From: Cryptomeria japonica
Taxonomy: Eukaryota > Streptophyta > Pinopsida > Cupressales > Cupressaceae
Reading direction: 5' to 3'
NCBI RefSeq assembly: GCF_030272615.1
Contig: NC_081406.1
Coordinates: forward strand, 481,216,900-481,280,899
DNA: 64,000 nucleotides
In this document: positions 34,006 to 46,384 of the stretch, one piece after another
Numbering within the stretch: the first letter of the stretch is position 1
How the letters are laid out: the number at the start of each line of letters is the position of its first letter
The notes under the pieces: generated by a model
Told to the model about the DNA's origin: nothing
The model's input: only the letters and a program-made list of their open reading frames with translations
The model's database searches: none
Translations under genes and position numbers: made by a program

Positions 34006-34303
34006 TGCATGCACATCTCATACTTCAATTTTTAGTGCTTAAAATCAACAATGGTTAAAATTGACATGCATGCACATCTCACACTTCAATTTTTAGTGCT
34101 TAAAATCAACAACAGTTAAAATTGACATGCATGGATAATCTCACACTTCGTTATTGGTGCTTAAAATGAACATGGGCTAAAATTGACATGCGTGTATCTC
34201 ACAATTGGTTTTTGGTGCTTAAAAATCAAACAAATGGTTAAAATTGACATGTATGCCTTCATTCTTGGATTTGGTGTTTAAAATTAACATGCACATGCGG
34301 ATC
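34006..34303 (+). repeat. 61-bp tandem repeat in the leader of B
   Basis: Units start at 34006, 34067, 34128, 34189 and 34250, exactly 61 bp apart, with a shortened last unit up to 34290. The unit begins TGCATGCACATCTCACACTT and includes GTGCTTAAAATCAAC. I do not see the same repeat in element C. Confidence 0.85.
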
Positions 34304-35492
34304 TAACACCTAAATTTGGGCTATAAAAAGAACGTGAATCAGGCTGCATTAGATTAAATCATTTTTCATTTTCTTAAGGGAAAAGAACTTTTCATTGTGT
34401 CTAGGGTGGACCTACTGTTGCACTAACTGACTTTCTACCCGCCATCGGGCCTAAGGGAGAAAGAAGGAAGGTGACAACGACATCCAAATTTTCTTTTATT
34501 CTACGTAGTGAGGGGTATCTTTGACTGGGGATTTCATCACCCCACAGAGGTACTTTGAATTGGGATGCTTTGGGGATATCATCTCTCCCAGCATACTCTC
34601 AAGCAAGTTTTTCGAGCCGCTATATAAATATATTGGTCAGGTGGCTAGAGTGTTGAGTGAATTCAACATATGTGGGGGCCTTCCCTGCACCGATAAGCTT
34701 AACTAAAGCCTTTAGTGGCTTGCTCTGAGAATCCATCATTGGATCGGGACCCCTTGAAACCTAATACTCCGAACCAAATTAGTTGCCAAAAATCCTACAT
34801 TTAGTGGTTCCGGGAGTGCGGATGGTACCCCATAGATACCCTTCATGTACCTTACACTATGATACATGAATCCCTCGGCTAAAATATCTTCAGATCTTTG
34901 GGGTAAGAAAGACTGGCATGCCCGAGAAGTGTGTGCTGTGGAGTGGAGCCAGTGCTGCCAGACTCTCTATCTGTTCATTTTGTTTCAGTATTTTATTGTA
35001 AGGGCCTCACTGAATGGTGTCCAATATCCAACCTCAGACTATTTTCCGTGCTTTTTTATGTATCGTTGTACTAGACTAGTAATGAGTTAGTCCCTTGGGC
35101 TATTTCAGGCCCTATCCCACGTATCTCCAAATTTTTTGAGATTGTTTGAAAATTGAGTCAGTCAGCTATACATACCTGCCAACCATTGTTCTCAGATTTG
35201 GAAAACTGCAAAACATTGTCCTACACACGAAGTTACCAAAAACAAAGTCCATTTTGAAACTGATTCTTAAAATGTCCTTACATACTTGTGACCTTAGGCA
35301 TATTCCTACTTACGTCCTCATTATCATCCATAGACCTTTGCATAGTCCTATCTTACGTCCACATTATCATCTTGTCTTTTGCATTATCATCCATATTAGT
35401 TGCATAGTCCACCATTTATCATATACGTCTTCACCTAGACCTCATATACGTCTAAGTCCATTATCAGTTATAGGTCCATAGCATTTGCCTTC
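34304..35492 (+). other. Leader of element B, no gene seen
   Basis: About 1.2 kb. Short frames (34521-34706, 34866-35090, 35146-35481) have no recognisable domain. Loose phrase similarity to C's leader suggests a long untranslated leader or an intron. Confidence 0.5.
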
Positions 35493-35774
35493 ATGGGTCT
35501 CCCAGGTGATGGCTTGCTCCCCTTCGAGCAACCTAATCTAGTTCCAAACGGCGGTCAATGAGAAATCATTGATGGTCTAGCTAACTTAGCTTGGGATTTA
35601 AGAAGAAGCGCACCCCAGTATATGGGAGTTATATACAAGATAGATATTGAGTCTAGGATTGCCCGTAAGATTGATAGAGAGTTTGAGGCCGAACAACTTC
35701 GTCAACAAATGAAAAGACTTGCATTAGAGAAAGCTAGAAAGGCTAAAAAGGTCTCACATCAAAATCCTCAATAG
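35493..35774 (+). pseudogene. Small pre-gag ORF (ORF0b) of element B, MGLPGDG type
   Basis: ATG at 35493 (MGLPGDGLLPFEQPNLVPN), 93 codons to TAG at 35772-35774, with one in-frame TGA after codon 22. The C-terminal half is a charged helix rich in Arg/Lys/Glu/Gln (FEAEQLRQQMKRLALEKARK). Homologous to 27201-27479 in element C. The stop positions differ between the two copies, so the conserved ancestral frame was open. Function unknown. Confidence 0.55.
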
Positions 35775-35871
35775 AGAGTCTAGTATAGTATTGCATACCT
35801 CATATTTACGTCTACTGTCTAGTGTTAGGTCATCGTCTAGCATAGAACCATCATCATATAGGAAATTTTAG

Positions 35872-37836
35872 ATGCCCGTCACAAGGTCCCAAAAAGCAAA
35901 AGGAATAATGGATCCGAACAACACACAGTCTATAAACTCTACTTGGAACATGGACATGTCAACAGTTCAACACTCAGGTACATAGACAATGTCCACCATA
36001 AACGAATTACAACAACATCTGACAAAGGAAGAAATTGAGTCCGCACAGCAAGACCTGCATGTCCTCATGATCCTAGACGCACTTATACATAGTGATAGGG
36101 ACAAGTATCTTTCGCTGTTAATACAAAATGGGGCAAAATTACCTGAGGATTTTGATGTCACAAAGATTTTACCACCAAGAAAAACTTTAGGTCAAGATAA
36201 CAATCAAACACTACCCTTGACGCAAATACAAGCAACGACCTCTAGTCTTCCTCAAAACGTACCTCTTCCAACAAATGTCAACACAAGTGCAAACTTTCAA
36301 ACAAGCGTGTCATCTTCAGTGATCAATGCTAGTATACCATCACAGAGCATACCGATAATGTCAAGTATCTCAACACCTATTCAAACGCAAGCAACAAGTG
36401 TAAACCAACCTCCAGTTTCCTATTCTATGGGATCCACATATGGTTATCAAAATCCAAATCTAGGTATTACCAATACAACAGGTACAAGTCAACCAAACAT
36501 GGGTTCACATGTCACCTATTTTATAGTACCTACGGGAACACACAAGACACAAGGTTATAATCTTGGTACATTTCAACAACCTCTTAGTTATGCAACTACA
36601 AATCCTTTTGTGGGACATACACACACACAAGGTATACCTTTGACATCAACAGATATTCTGACACAACAAGTACAGAGTTTGCAACAACAGATGACGACCA
36701 TGCAAACTGGTAATGATAAAAAGAGCTACACAATGCAGGACTTACGTCCTTATCCATTTGGTCACACATTATACATGCCACCCTTCCCACAACATTTTGA
36801 AATGCCCAAATTTGATAGATATCGAGGGAAGGGTGATCCTAGAGATCATACCAGAGAATTTTTTATGGCATGTATAGAAGTTGCCTTGGAAGATACTTAT
36901 CTAACGAGACTATTCCCTAAAAGTCTGGGAGGTCCGGCTTTAGAGTGGTTTTCACATCTACCACCAACCATCACGTCATGGGGAGAATTAGCGGAACAAT
37001 TTATTGCAAACTTCTCACACAACATTGACACCCCGGTTACTTTGATGGATTTATGTGCCGCTAAGCAATACAAGAATGAAACATTTGCATCCTTCATATA
37101 ATGATGGAGGGCTCTCTATAGGAGATGCAAGACAGTTATCCTAGAAATAGAGCAAGTGGATATGTTTACAGAAAATTTGATTCCTAAGATAAAATATCCC
37201 ATACAAATGCAGTGTCTTACCACATTCAAAGAAATCATAGAAAAGGCTCTCAAAAGTGAGAAGGGCTTGGTAGAAAAAGGTCTTATTAAGTATGGCAATA
37301 CCAACAACAATGACAAATCTAAGTTTTGGTCAAAAAACAAAAATGTGACCAATGATGGTATTGTAGATGCCAGAACAATAAACAAAACTCAACCCGTTTT
37401 ATCGCTTGGAACGAGTCAGTCAACAAATCCACATACCGGGAATAACACAACCTCAACCAATGTAAATGCTACGCAAAATACAAACACAAGATACCCCAGG
37501 GTAAACGCTCCAAGAAGAAATTACACACCTTTAGGAGAACCTATTGAGTCAGCACTCAAAAAGTTAATACACACAAACATGATCACTCTACCTGAAGTAA
37601 GAGTATATGAACCAGGTCCTTTCAAACCCACATGGTGGAATGACAATGATTTCTGCAATTATCATAGGACTAAAGGTCACAAAACGACAAGTTGCTACAA
37701 GTTGAAAAACTTGGTCCAAGATATGATAGACCAAGGGGATATCACAATTGATACAGATAAGACCTCAACAAACACGAATCATATGATTTTTAAAGATCTG
37801 TTTGTTAAGCATGACAAGGGAAAAGCTACCACATGA
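35872..37836 (+). pseudogene. gag of element B
   Basis: I take the start as ATG 35872 (MPVTRSQKAKGIMDPNN), because element C has the same start and the frame runs from it to the end of pol. The N-terminal third is Thr/Gln/Pro/Ser-rich and low complexity. The capsid-like core follows (LRPYPFGHTLYMPPFPQHFE, RYRGKGDPRDHTREFFMACI, GPALEWFSHLPPTITSWGEL), and the C-terminal part has the Cys/His motif CNYHRTKGHKTTSC with NLVQDMIDQGDI. In-frame stops are at 35983 (TAG), 37099 (TAA), 37102 (TGA) and 37834 (TGA). No frameshift. Confidence 0.85.
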
Positions 37837-40272
37837 GGTACCCAAGACAACATGACTAATTACACGAAAGTCTCATATGACTACACTATTCATGCCATTA
37901 GTTCAGGAGAGATAACAAACGATGATTCACAAGAAACACCTGATCAGGAGGACCAATATCCAGACACTCATAAAGATAACAACCAAATTTGCATGATATA
38001 TGAAGGACCAAAGTACACTGATGATACAAATCTTTGTCTCCAAGACTGGGGGTAGGATCAACCATCTCATTCAGATTGGTTTGAGGATGAACTCATTGAA
38101 TATATTATGAATGTCAAACATACACATTGGGACTATGAAGAAGGATTTAATATAAATCTAGATAAGACAACGTATGATACAAATGATACAATTGCTACAA
38201 TCACAATTACTCCCAAAGACAGAGACTGTGCAGTGGTTACTCGCAGGTCAAAGGTAACATTGCAAGGGATACCACAAAATCAACCACCAGCAGTAGGGAC
38301 TTACAATGTAGTTGAGCAACTTAAGAAAACTTCGGCACATATATCCTTATTCGAACTACTGCGTATTTCACCCAATCATAGAGCTATACTAGACAAAGCA
38401 CCTGAAGATTTAGTAGTGGACAAAGATATAGATGAACGTGCCTTCCAGTCTATGGTAGGAAATCTGACACAAGGTACACATATTGCATTTACAGAACAAG
38501 ATATTCCTAGTGATAAATTGCTTCATAATGACCCACTACATCTGGAAGCTTACATTCACAAGAAAAGAATCAGAGGAGTACTTATAGATGGGGGAGCCGG
38601 TCTAAACATTTGTACCTTAAAGCTGGTCAAAGCACTGGGATATTCTGAACTTCACATTGATTCTTCCAAAAGGATAAACATCAAGGCTTACGATGATGAA
38701 GAACGTCCATCTAAAGGCATTGCAACATTACCTGTACAAGTAGGACCAATAACGACAGAGGTAGCTTTTCAAGTCTTGGACAGAGAGCTGGGATATAACA
38801 TGTTATTGGGCCACCCATGGATCCACACTATGCAAGCAGTACCATCTACATTTAATCAATGTGTCAAATTCCCATACAATGGTATTGAAATCACCATAAA
38901 GGGCGATCCAAATTCGTTTCAACGTTGTAATTATCTAAAAGACAGTGTCGATAATCAGGTACCTATCAATCATGCTGCACCTCTCACTACACAGTTGGAA
39001 ACATTGAAAATCACAGAAATACAACAAGATATGCCTACGACATCCTCCTTACAAATAAAGGATATGGGTTGTGGAGAGTACTCTATTGCAAATACTTTAA
39101 ATGGGAAACAATTATCTCTTTCTCCTAAGTCCTTTGGGAAACCTCACACTATAGTACAAAAGAAAGACAAAGGAAAAGAAATTGTCAGATACTCAGACTC
39201 ATGCTCTTTCATTAGATGGGGAGACTTAGAGGAAGAATCCTTGAATGAAGATGTTAACCATTGGATATATAGAGAAGAAGATTATATGACAACACCCAGA
39301 ATACACACAGATCAATATGGCAATGGATTCAAAATACTCCAAAGACATGGATATGATGGTACCACAGGCCTAGGGTTACAAAAGCAAGGAAGACTGGAAC
39401 CTGTTGTTCCTAACGATAATCAAGGAAATCAAGGATTGGGATACAAGCATGTACAACATATCACACAAGCCAGACAACATACCCTTGATATACTAAATCA
39501 ACCAAGCAAACCATCAGATTACATATCACAAAGGAATTGCTTCACACAGGCTCTTCCATCTTCAACTCAAACAAGCAATCAGGTACCTACATCACCAAGC
39601 GCAAAATTAGATGGGGAAGACATGAGACAACTCTTGCAAGAACCCACCGTGGAGTTACAAAATGATGCAGTTATTGACACAATAGTACAAGCTAATGTGG
39701 CAACAGATGCAGGATTACCCCCACCACCTGATTCCCACCCATGGTTATTGTCACTACTTTTACCACGAGAAGCAACTCAGGCTCAACCAAACAAAACAGA
39801 TGAAGAAAGATTGCAAAGGCTTATACCTGGCTTAAGAAGGGTCACTAATGCACAAAGAAGACCAGTCAATCTACAAAGGAATCAGGGATAGGAACAAGAA
39901 GAAATAAGTGATGATAGCCCATATGATGAAACATATATTGACAGTGAGACAGATTCTCATGACTACGAATTCTTATCACTCCATGATTCTAGCCCACCAG
40001 AAAGTGTAATATTTAGGAATCAAATAAGGCTTATACAAGATGAAGATACAAAAAGCCAGTAAAACAATCAAGTCTTCATGTTATCCAAGTCTACTAAAAA
40101 AGGGAGTAATGATTTACCCCTAGTACATTCACACTTGATTGATTGGGGGCAAGAAGGAAAACCAACGCTGGATTGGTTTGAAAACGACGAAGCAATTTCA
40201 TAATTTTTAGGAGTCAGAAAGGGATTTCCGCAAGGTGATCATAAAGCAGGGTTTGCTATAGACCTAAATAGA
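37837..40272 (+). pseudogene. Protease and G-patch region of element B
   Basis: Same frame as gag, open for 594 codons from 38107 to 39888. The aspartic protease core is RIRGVLIDGGAGLNICTLKL with the later hydrophobic LGYNMLLGHPWIHTM; the catalytic triad reads D-G-G rather than D-T/S-G, a form I associate with Tat-type proteases. C-terminal to it GNGFKILQRHGYDGTTGLG and QGNQGLGYKH fit a G-patch, a glycine-rich RNA-associated motif typical of this lineage. Stops at 38053, 39889, 40060 and 40201, several consistent with CAG/CAA to TAG/TAA changes. Confidence 0.8.
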
Positions 40273-41397
40273 ATGGCATACTTTGGAGAAGAAAGTACTT
40301 CTCAAATAGAAGATAAGGATCAAACTACCCCTAATGACTTGGGAAATCTTTCTATGGAAAGAGAAAGTTCAACATTACTTACAGAGGAAACAGAAGAAGT
40401 AAATATAGCAGAAGGGGAAGTTGTACATAACATCCATCTGGCAAAGTCACTGAGAAAAGAAGAAAAAGACAGATTCATTCATTTTTTCAAGCAACAACCT
40501 ATCAACTTTGCTTGGTCCTATTCAAACATGCCGGGCTTAGATTCTGAATTAGTGTTGCATCACTTACCATTGATACCAGGAGTTAAACCTTACAAGCAAA
40601 AATTAAGAAAGATGCATCCAAGTATTGCATTGTTGGTTAAAATAGAATTACAAAAGTTGTTGGATGTAGGTTTTATCAGACCTATTGACTACGCGGAATG
40701 GATATCAAACCTGGTACCTGTGACTAAGCACACGGGAGGCATCATAATCTGTACGAATTTTTGAGATCTAAATAAAGCTTGCCCTAAGGATGCTTTCCCG
40801 CTACCTAATATCGACATGATAGTTGACCTCACAGCTGGAAATGAGATGCTATCCTTAATGGATGATTTTTCAGGATATAACCAGATTAAAATTGCACCAG
40901 AAGATCAACATAAAATGGCCTTTACATGCCCATGGGGAATGTACTGTTGGAATGTGATGCCATTTGGTCTTAAAAATGTCGGGGCAACATACCAAAGAGC
41001 CATGACAACATTATTTCATGACATGATCCATAACATAATGGAAGATTACGTGGATGACATATTGGCTAAATCACAAACCAGAGAAAGTCACCTTGCAGTT
41101 CCTACACAGATATTTGATCGGTTGGAACAGTATAATGTCAGATTAAATCCAAAGAAATGTGTGTTTGGCGTAACAACATGTAAACTATTAGGGTTTATAG
41201 TATCAAACAGAGGAATTGAAATAGACGCTGCCAAGGTCAAGGCAATCATTGATATGCAACCTCCATCAACACTTGAACAACTCAGAGGGTTACAAGGAAG
41301 ATTGCAATCCATAAGGAGATTCATAGCACAGTTAGCAGATAAGTGTCACCCATTCCAGCATTTACTCAGGAAAGGGGTTACTTTTAAATGGACATAA
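40273..41397 (+). pseudogene. Reverse transcriptase of element B
   Basis: Continues the gag frame. Motifs: PGVKPYKQKLRKMHPSIALL, LLDVGFIRPIDYAEWISNLV, ACPKDAFPLPNIDMIVDLTA, LMDDFSGYNQIKIAPEDQHK, NVMPFGLKNVGATYQRAMTT and the catalytic YVDDILAKS, then the thumb (LLGFIVSNRGIEIDAAKVKA). One stop at 40762 (TGA, where an Arg is usual before DLNKACP) and one at 41395 (TAA). The catalytic YVDD is intact. Confidence 0.88.
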
Positions 41398-41841
41398 CAA
41401 TGCCAGGAAGCTTTCCAAGCTCTAAAAGATTATCTTTTGAACACACCAGTGTTAATATCTCCTATTCCGGGATAGCCTCTCTTGTTATACATATCAGCAA
41501 CGAACTCAGCTCTGGGAGCTCTATTGGCACAACATGACAAAAATGGAAAAGAAAGAGCCATTTATTATATAAGTAGGACTCTAATTGGCTATGAGCTTAA
41601 TTATACCCCCATAGAGAGAGCATGCTTAGTAGTAATCTTTGCATCCCAAAAGCTTAGACACTACATGTTGAGTCATAAGGTACAACTCATTGCACGGTTT
41701 GACCCACTCAAATACCTATTGAGTAGAGCGACATTGACCGGGCGATTGGCTAAGTGGGTTATGATCTTGAGCAAGTTTGATATAGAATACATAGACAAAA
41801 AAGCTATCAAAGGACAAATCATAGTAGATCAATTAGCATAG
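41398..41841 (+). pseudogene. First RNase H of element B
   Basis: Ty3/gypsy-type RNase H connection and domain (QALKDYLLNTPVLISP; ALGALLAQHDKNGKERAIYY; YTPIERACLVVIFASQKLRH). At the usual first catalytic Asp the residue is Asn (ISATNSALG), and element C has Asn there too, so the loss may be a family trait rather than decay. Stops at 41473 and 41839. Confidence 0.75.
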
Positions 41842-42684
41842 GCTCCTATACAAGACAATCACCCATTGTTGATAGACTTTCCAGATGAATCCGTGTTTAC
41901 ACTAACTGCCTTAGTAATGTGGAAGTTATACTTTGATGGGTCATATACAAATCACGGATCTGGAGCAGGTATTCTCTTCATTACTCCTCAAGGGGATGTT
42001 ATACCCAAGTCATTTAGGATCAATTTCCCATGCACCAACAATATGGCAGACTATGAAGCTCTCCTCATAGGGCTTCGTACAACGATGCAATGGAAAATAC
42101 AAGAGTTACAGGTCTATGCTGATTCACAGTTAATTGTAAACCAGGTCAATGATGATTACAATACGAAGGATGACAAACTCATGCCTTATAAAAAGTTGGT
42201 CAAAGATTACAAGGAGCATTTTAGCAAAATTACCTTCGAACAAATCCCCAGAATACAAAACAAGGCAGCGGATGCAATGGCGACCAAAGGATCTCTTCTG
42301 AATATGCCTGCTAATGAAACTCAGTTTGAGTTTATCATAGAACAGTTAATGCTACCTGCATATGAGACTCCCTTATCAGACTATGTATGTGCAATCGTGG
42401 GTCCAGAATCACCTTGGTACAATGAAATATATACTTATTTGCATACACAATACATGTCACCAGATCTATCTAGAAATCAAAGGAAGACCTTTATTCGTCA
42501 AACATCTAGATACACCATTATAGCTGATACTCTATATAGAAAGGGTTTCTATGGTACTCTTCTCCAATGTCTGGATGAGAATGAAGAACACCTTGCTCTA
42601 AAAGAAGTCCATGATGGAATCTGTGGGGCTCACCAAAGCGGTCTGCCATTATCAAAGAAACTGCTGAGAACAGTGTATTACTAG
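41842..42684 (+). pseudogene. Second (archaeal-type) RNase H of element B
   Basis: An extra RNase H between the first RNase H and integrase defines the Tat lineage. Catalytic residues can be followed: Asp in WKLYFDGSYTNHGSGAGIL, Glu in MADYEALLIGLRT, Asp in VYADSQLIVNQVNDDY, Asp in KAADAMA. The open stretch 41866-42681 has no stop. Its C-terminal end runs into the integrase approach (YTIIADTLYRKGFYGTLLQC). Confidence 0.85.
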
Positions 42685-43671
42685 CCAACCATGGAAAAAG
42701 ATTCTTACAAGTATGTACAGAAGTGTAAACAATGCCAAATGCATGGAGACCTTATTCATGCACCAACACAAGATCTTCAACCCATCACATCACCATGGCC
42801 ATTTTCACAATGGGGATTAGATCTAGTAGGTAAAATCAACCCTACTTCGTCCAACGGGCACAAGTTTATCTTGACAGCCACTGAATACTTTACAAAATGG
42901 GTTGAGGTGATTCCTTTAACATACAACACTGGAAAGTAGATAGCAAAATTCATGCTCAACTACATTATTTGTAGATATGGAATTCCAATATGCTTTGTTA
43001 CAGATAACAGGCATCCATTTAAAAACCAGGATGTGAAAGAGTTGTGTGACAAATTCCACATACAACAGAGATTTGCCACGCCATATTATCCACAAAGTAA
43101 TGGGCAAGCAGAGGCTACAAATAAAACAATATTGAAAATTCTTAAGAAAGTAGTTATTGACACAGGACGAGACTGGCATCTCCAGTTGAATATCGCTCTT
43201 TGGGCCTACAGAACAGGAGTACACACACCTACAGGAGCAACACCATATTCCTTGGTCTATGGTACAAAAGCGATACTCCCCATTGAAATAGAAATACCGT
43301 CTCTAAGAGTATCCTTACAGAACATTATATCAGAAGAAGACTACAGGGTATCAAGGTTGCAAGAACTAGAGACCCTTGATGAAAAACGACAAACAACATT
43401 CAATCACTTACAAGGATATCAAAACAGACTGAGACGAAGTTACAATAAAAGGGTCCGCCCACGAACCTTTCAAGTGGGAGATCTAGTACTTAAAGAGAAT
43501 CAAAGGAACTTAGCAGAATGAGAAAGGCCAGGGAAATTCGAACCTAATTGGCTAGGTCCTTTCATTATAACAAGGGTCATAGGCAATGGTGCCTATCATT
43601 TGGCTACCATGGAGGGAGATCCAATCTCTAACCCTATGAACAACATGCACCTTAAGCAATATTATACCTAA
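42685..43671 (+). pseudogene. Integrase of element B, end of the gag-pol frame
   Basis: Zinc-binding HHCC part (EVHDGICGAHQSGLPLSKKL upstream, then KCKQCQMHGDLIH). Catalytic core: first Asp in QWGLDLVGKI, second in FVTDNRHPFKNQ (usually TDNG), Glu in QSNGQAEATNKT, so D-D-E is kept. After it comes the GPF module (NWLGPFIITRVIG) and TAA at 43669-43671. Stops at 42682, 42937 and 43519. The whole gag-pol frame from 35872 is 2,599 codons and never changes frame. Confidence 0.88.
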
Positions 43672-44795
43672 GGGCTGTGTAGTTTAGGTTTTGCTTTCCA
43701 CATTGCATATCATATCATTTAGAACACTGCATAACATGTAGTTTCCTTTTTGGATGCATTGCATTCTTAAAGTTCTGTATTCTTATATAGAAGCATCAAA
43801 TGAAACAAGGCAACTATTCGAATTTATCATTCGTTGGCATCTAAAGAAAACAAGGGTCATCGCCTTTCTTAGATATTCAGACATGGAGTTTTTGGGGTTC
43901 TAAAGTCATTCATTCTCAACATTACCCTGTGGTGACACTTTACTTATGGTTGGGTAGTGGTTTCACTATTTGAGACTTGTTAACCTACAATCTATTAATT
44001 TCTATACCTCAAACATAATAAATCTCTAATTCATTCTAGACACCTAGTTGATCATATGACTAGTGAAAAATCTAAAATTCTACTTCAGCGCTGTTGTAAT
44101 TGTCACACCCAAGTAGGTTTCATTACTTACAAGTCAAGGCAAGAAAATAAAAATAAAAAGAGCTATGCCAAATATCCATCTAAAGGCAAAAAGAGCAATG
44201 ATATATAACTGGAATATCATGTATACAAATGCGATAAAAAGCTTGACTATGGGAACATGCAAGTAACTCCATCAGGGCTATGAACACCTACCAGGAATGG
44301 AGCAATATTTGAGAAATTATAGTCTATAACCTCGTCGAAGCTCTCAAGGCTTGCTGGTAGCGAGGCTCTATTCGGGATGCTTTTGAAGTTAGAATAATCC
44401 ATGTAGCTAGTCATATAGGATGCTAAGGATCTTTAGCGAACACAAGAGCGGGAATTAACTCATTTGCACACACATGGGCAAAAGAAGATCAAAGTTTCAA
44501 GAACCAATGGGGAAGTTTTCCGCGTCTCCATTTGTAAAACCTAGTCACTAAGTGTGTTGAGATGAATGTTCCGAAGGGCCTTAGAGATCGATTGACCGCT
44601 TATCTATGAAATGTTTTGCACCTCCATTTCAAATGGTGTATTCAAATGCAAAAACAAACATATTCAACCTTGTTCGAATAGGAAATGCATCTTCATCCTG
44701 CACGTTGCATTCACATAGGTCATGTCAAAAATTTCTTTCTCCATATGCATTCTACAGATCATCATGTCATACAGGTCTGCACACTGGGGGCATAA

Positions 44796-45130
44796 CTGAA
44801 AAAATCCTAAAAATTAGATAAAGTCCTGAAAAAATCCTAAAAAATCGTATAAAGTCTTGAAAAAATCCAAAAACATGAAAAAACTCAAAATCCAAAAAAC
44901 ATTGAAAAACTCAAAATTCAAAAACAATTGAAAAACTCAAAATCCAAAAACATTGGAAAACTCAAAACCCAAAAACATTGAAAATCATGAAATACCAAAA
45001 ACATCCATATAAAGTCCTGAAAAAATCATCCAAAAACAGTCAAATCTGATCCTGAGAAAATCAAACAAAAACATTCAAATATCGATCTACATAATCCAAA
45101 AACATAGAAAAAGCTCTTGGAAAAGAACTA
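44796..45130 (+). repeat. A-rich degenerate tandem repeat (~28 bp)
   Basis: Phrases such as AAAAACATTGAAAAACTCAA and AAAGTCCTGAAAAAATCC are repeated irregularly. Low complexity, no coding sign. Confidence 0.6.
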
Positions 45131-46053
45131 AAAATTGAAAATCATTTAATCAAAAAACTTGCAATAAGATGTCTTGTGAGAAACAAATACCCTAGCAGAT
45201 ATCCAGCAAATACTTCGCACGAAGTTAACAAAGGATATGACTATCCAGTCAAACATTTGCAATCAACAAATCAAACTATCTTATCAATCGTATCATATCC
45301 ATATCAATGTGATCATTATCTTGTCTTAAACAAAAGAGGATACACTCGAAATCAGATAGGTCAGTCTTAAACAGGGTCTGCAACTTTCTGAGATCAGACA
45401 TTATCAACCATCACATCAAACAACTGAGAACGAAGGCACAAGGTCAGTATAGCTGTTGAATTTTGTCCGGGTCAGTCTTTATCTTTTTATCATTTGGCGA
45501 TAGATATTGTTTCTATGCTACTCAAGGATGTCCACAAGTGACTAGAGGAGCTATGATGAGCATTATCTTTTTCTTTGTTTGCTGTTTGTGGTGTGAACTG
45601 ATGAAATTCTAGGGAAATTGCTCTAGTGGGTGTCTGTGATAAGAGCCTTCACATCAAGGTGAAATCGCCACACATACCTCGACCCCTAACGCAATTCCCA
45701 GAATGGAGGGTTCACTCCTTGTCTGCTACATGTTTGTTTCTACAATGAGATATCTTTGCATCTTGGTTCCTTATACCCTGATGTGCTAAATTTTCATTAC
45801 TCAAATAATAAGGCTTAGTGATGAATATATATTGACGCAATAAAATATGTGACACAGGTTCGTGATTCATTCAATTTCATTATCATCTTCATCTCATTTG
45901 CTTATTGATAGTTTGTTGGTTTCTCATCTCCCGTCTAAATCACATTCTTTCTAACATTCTTTCTATCATCAATTTTTCTCTCTACCATCTGACTAACATT
46001 TCTTCAAGGAGTATCTGAGTTAAAATTGATTCGACCATTATCATTTGAAAATA

Positions 46054-46180
46054 CATTCATTATAGGTTCATTTGCATTCATTATAGGTTCAAATACATTC
46101 ATTATAGGTTCATTTGCATTCATTATAGGTTCATTTTCATTCATTATGGGTTCATTTATATTCATTATTGCATTCATTTA
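46054..46180 (+). repeat. 21-bp tandem repeat
   Basis: Unit near CATTCATTATAGGTTCATTTG starts at 46054, 46075, 46096, 46117 and 46138, exactly 21 bp apart, with partial copies after. It lies downstream of the 3' end of the antisense gene. Confidence 0.85.
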
Positions 46181-46384
46181 GATCATCATTACTACATACA
46201 TGTATTACCTTTGCATTTAGAATCATATAGAATTCAAATAGATATGAATCATAGAACTCATAAGCATACATAGAAAGAAAAACAATACATAGATCATTAC
46301 CAAAACCCGCATGCTATATATACAACTCAAAAATGATAATGTGTGTGAATACAATAAATAAGCCCGAAGGCTCAGATAACATGA

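Larger units (their letters stand above)
43672..46384 (+). other. Spacer of element B after pol
   Basis: No gene seen. The first ~820 bp match C's sequence after its pol (59673-60499), so this is a family feature. From 44796 to 45130 a ~28-bp A-rich phrase (CCAAAAACATTGAAAAACTC) recurs about nine times. Confidence 0.6.

Noticed and set aside
42916-43224. Minus-strand frame across the integrase of B
   Set aside because: Shadow of the integrase reading frame on the plus strand.
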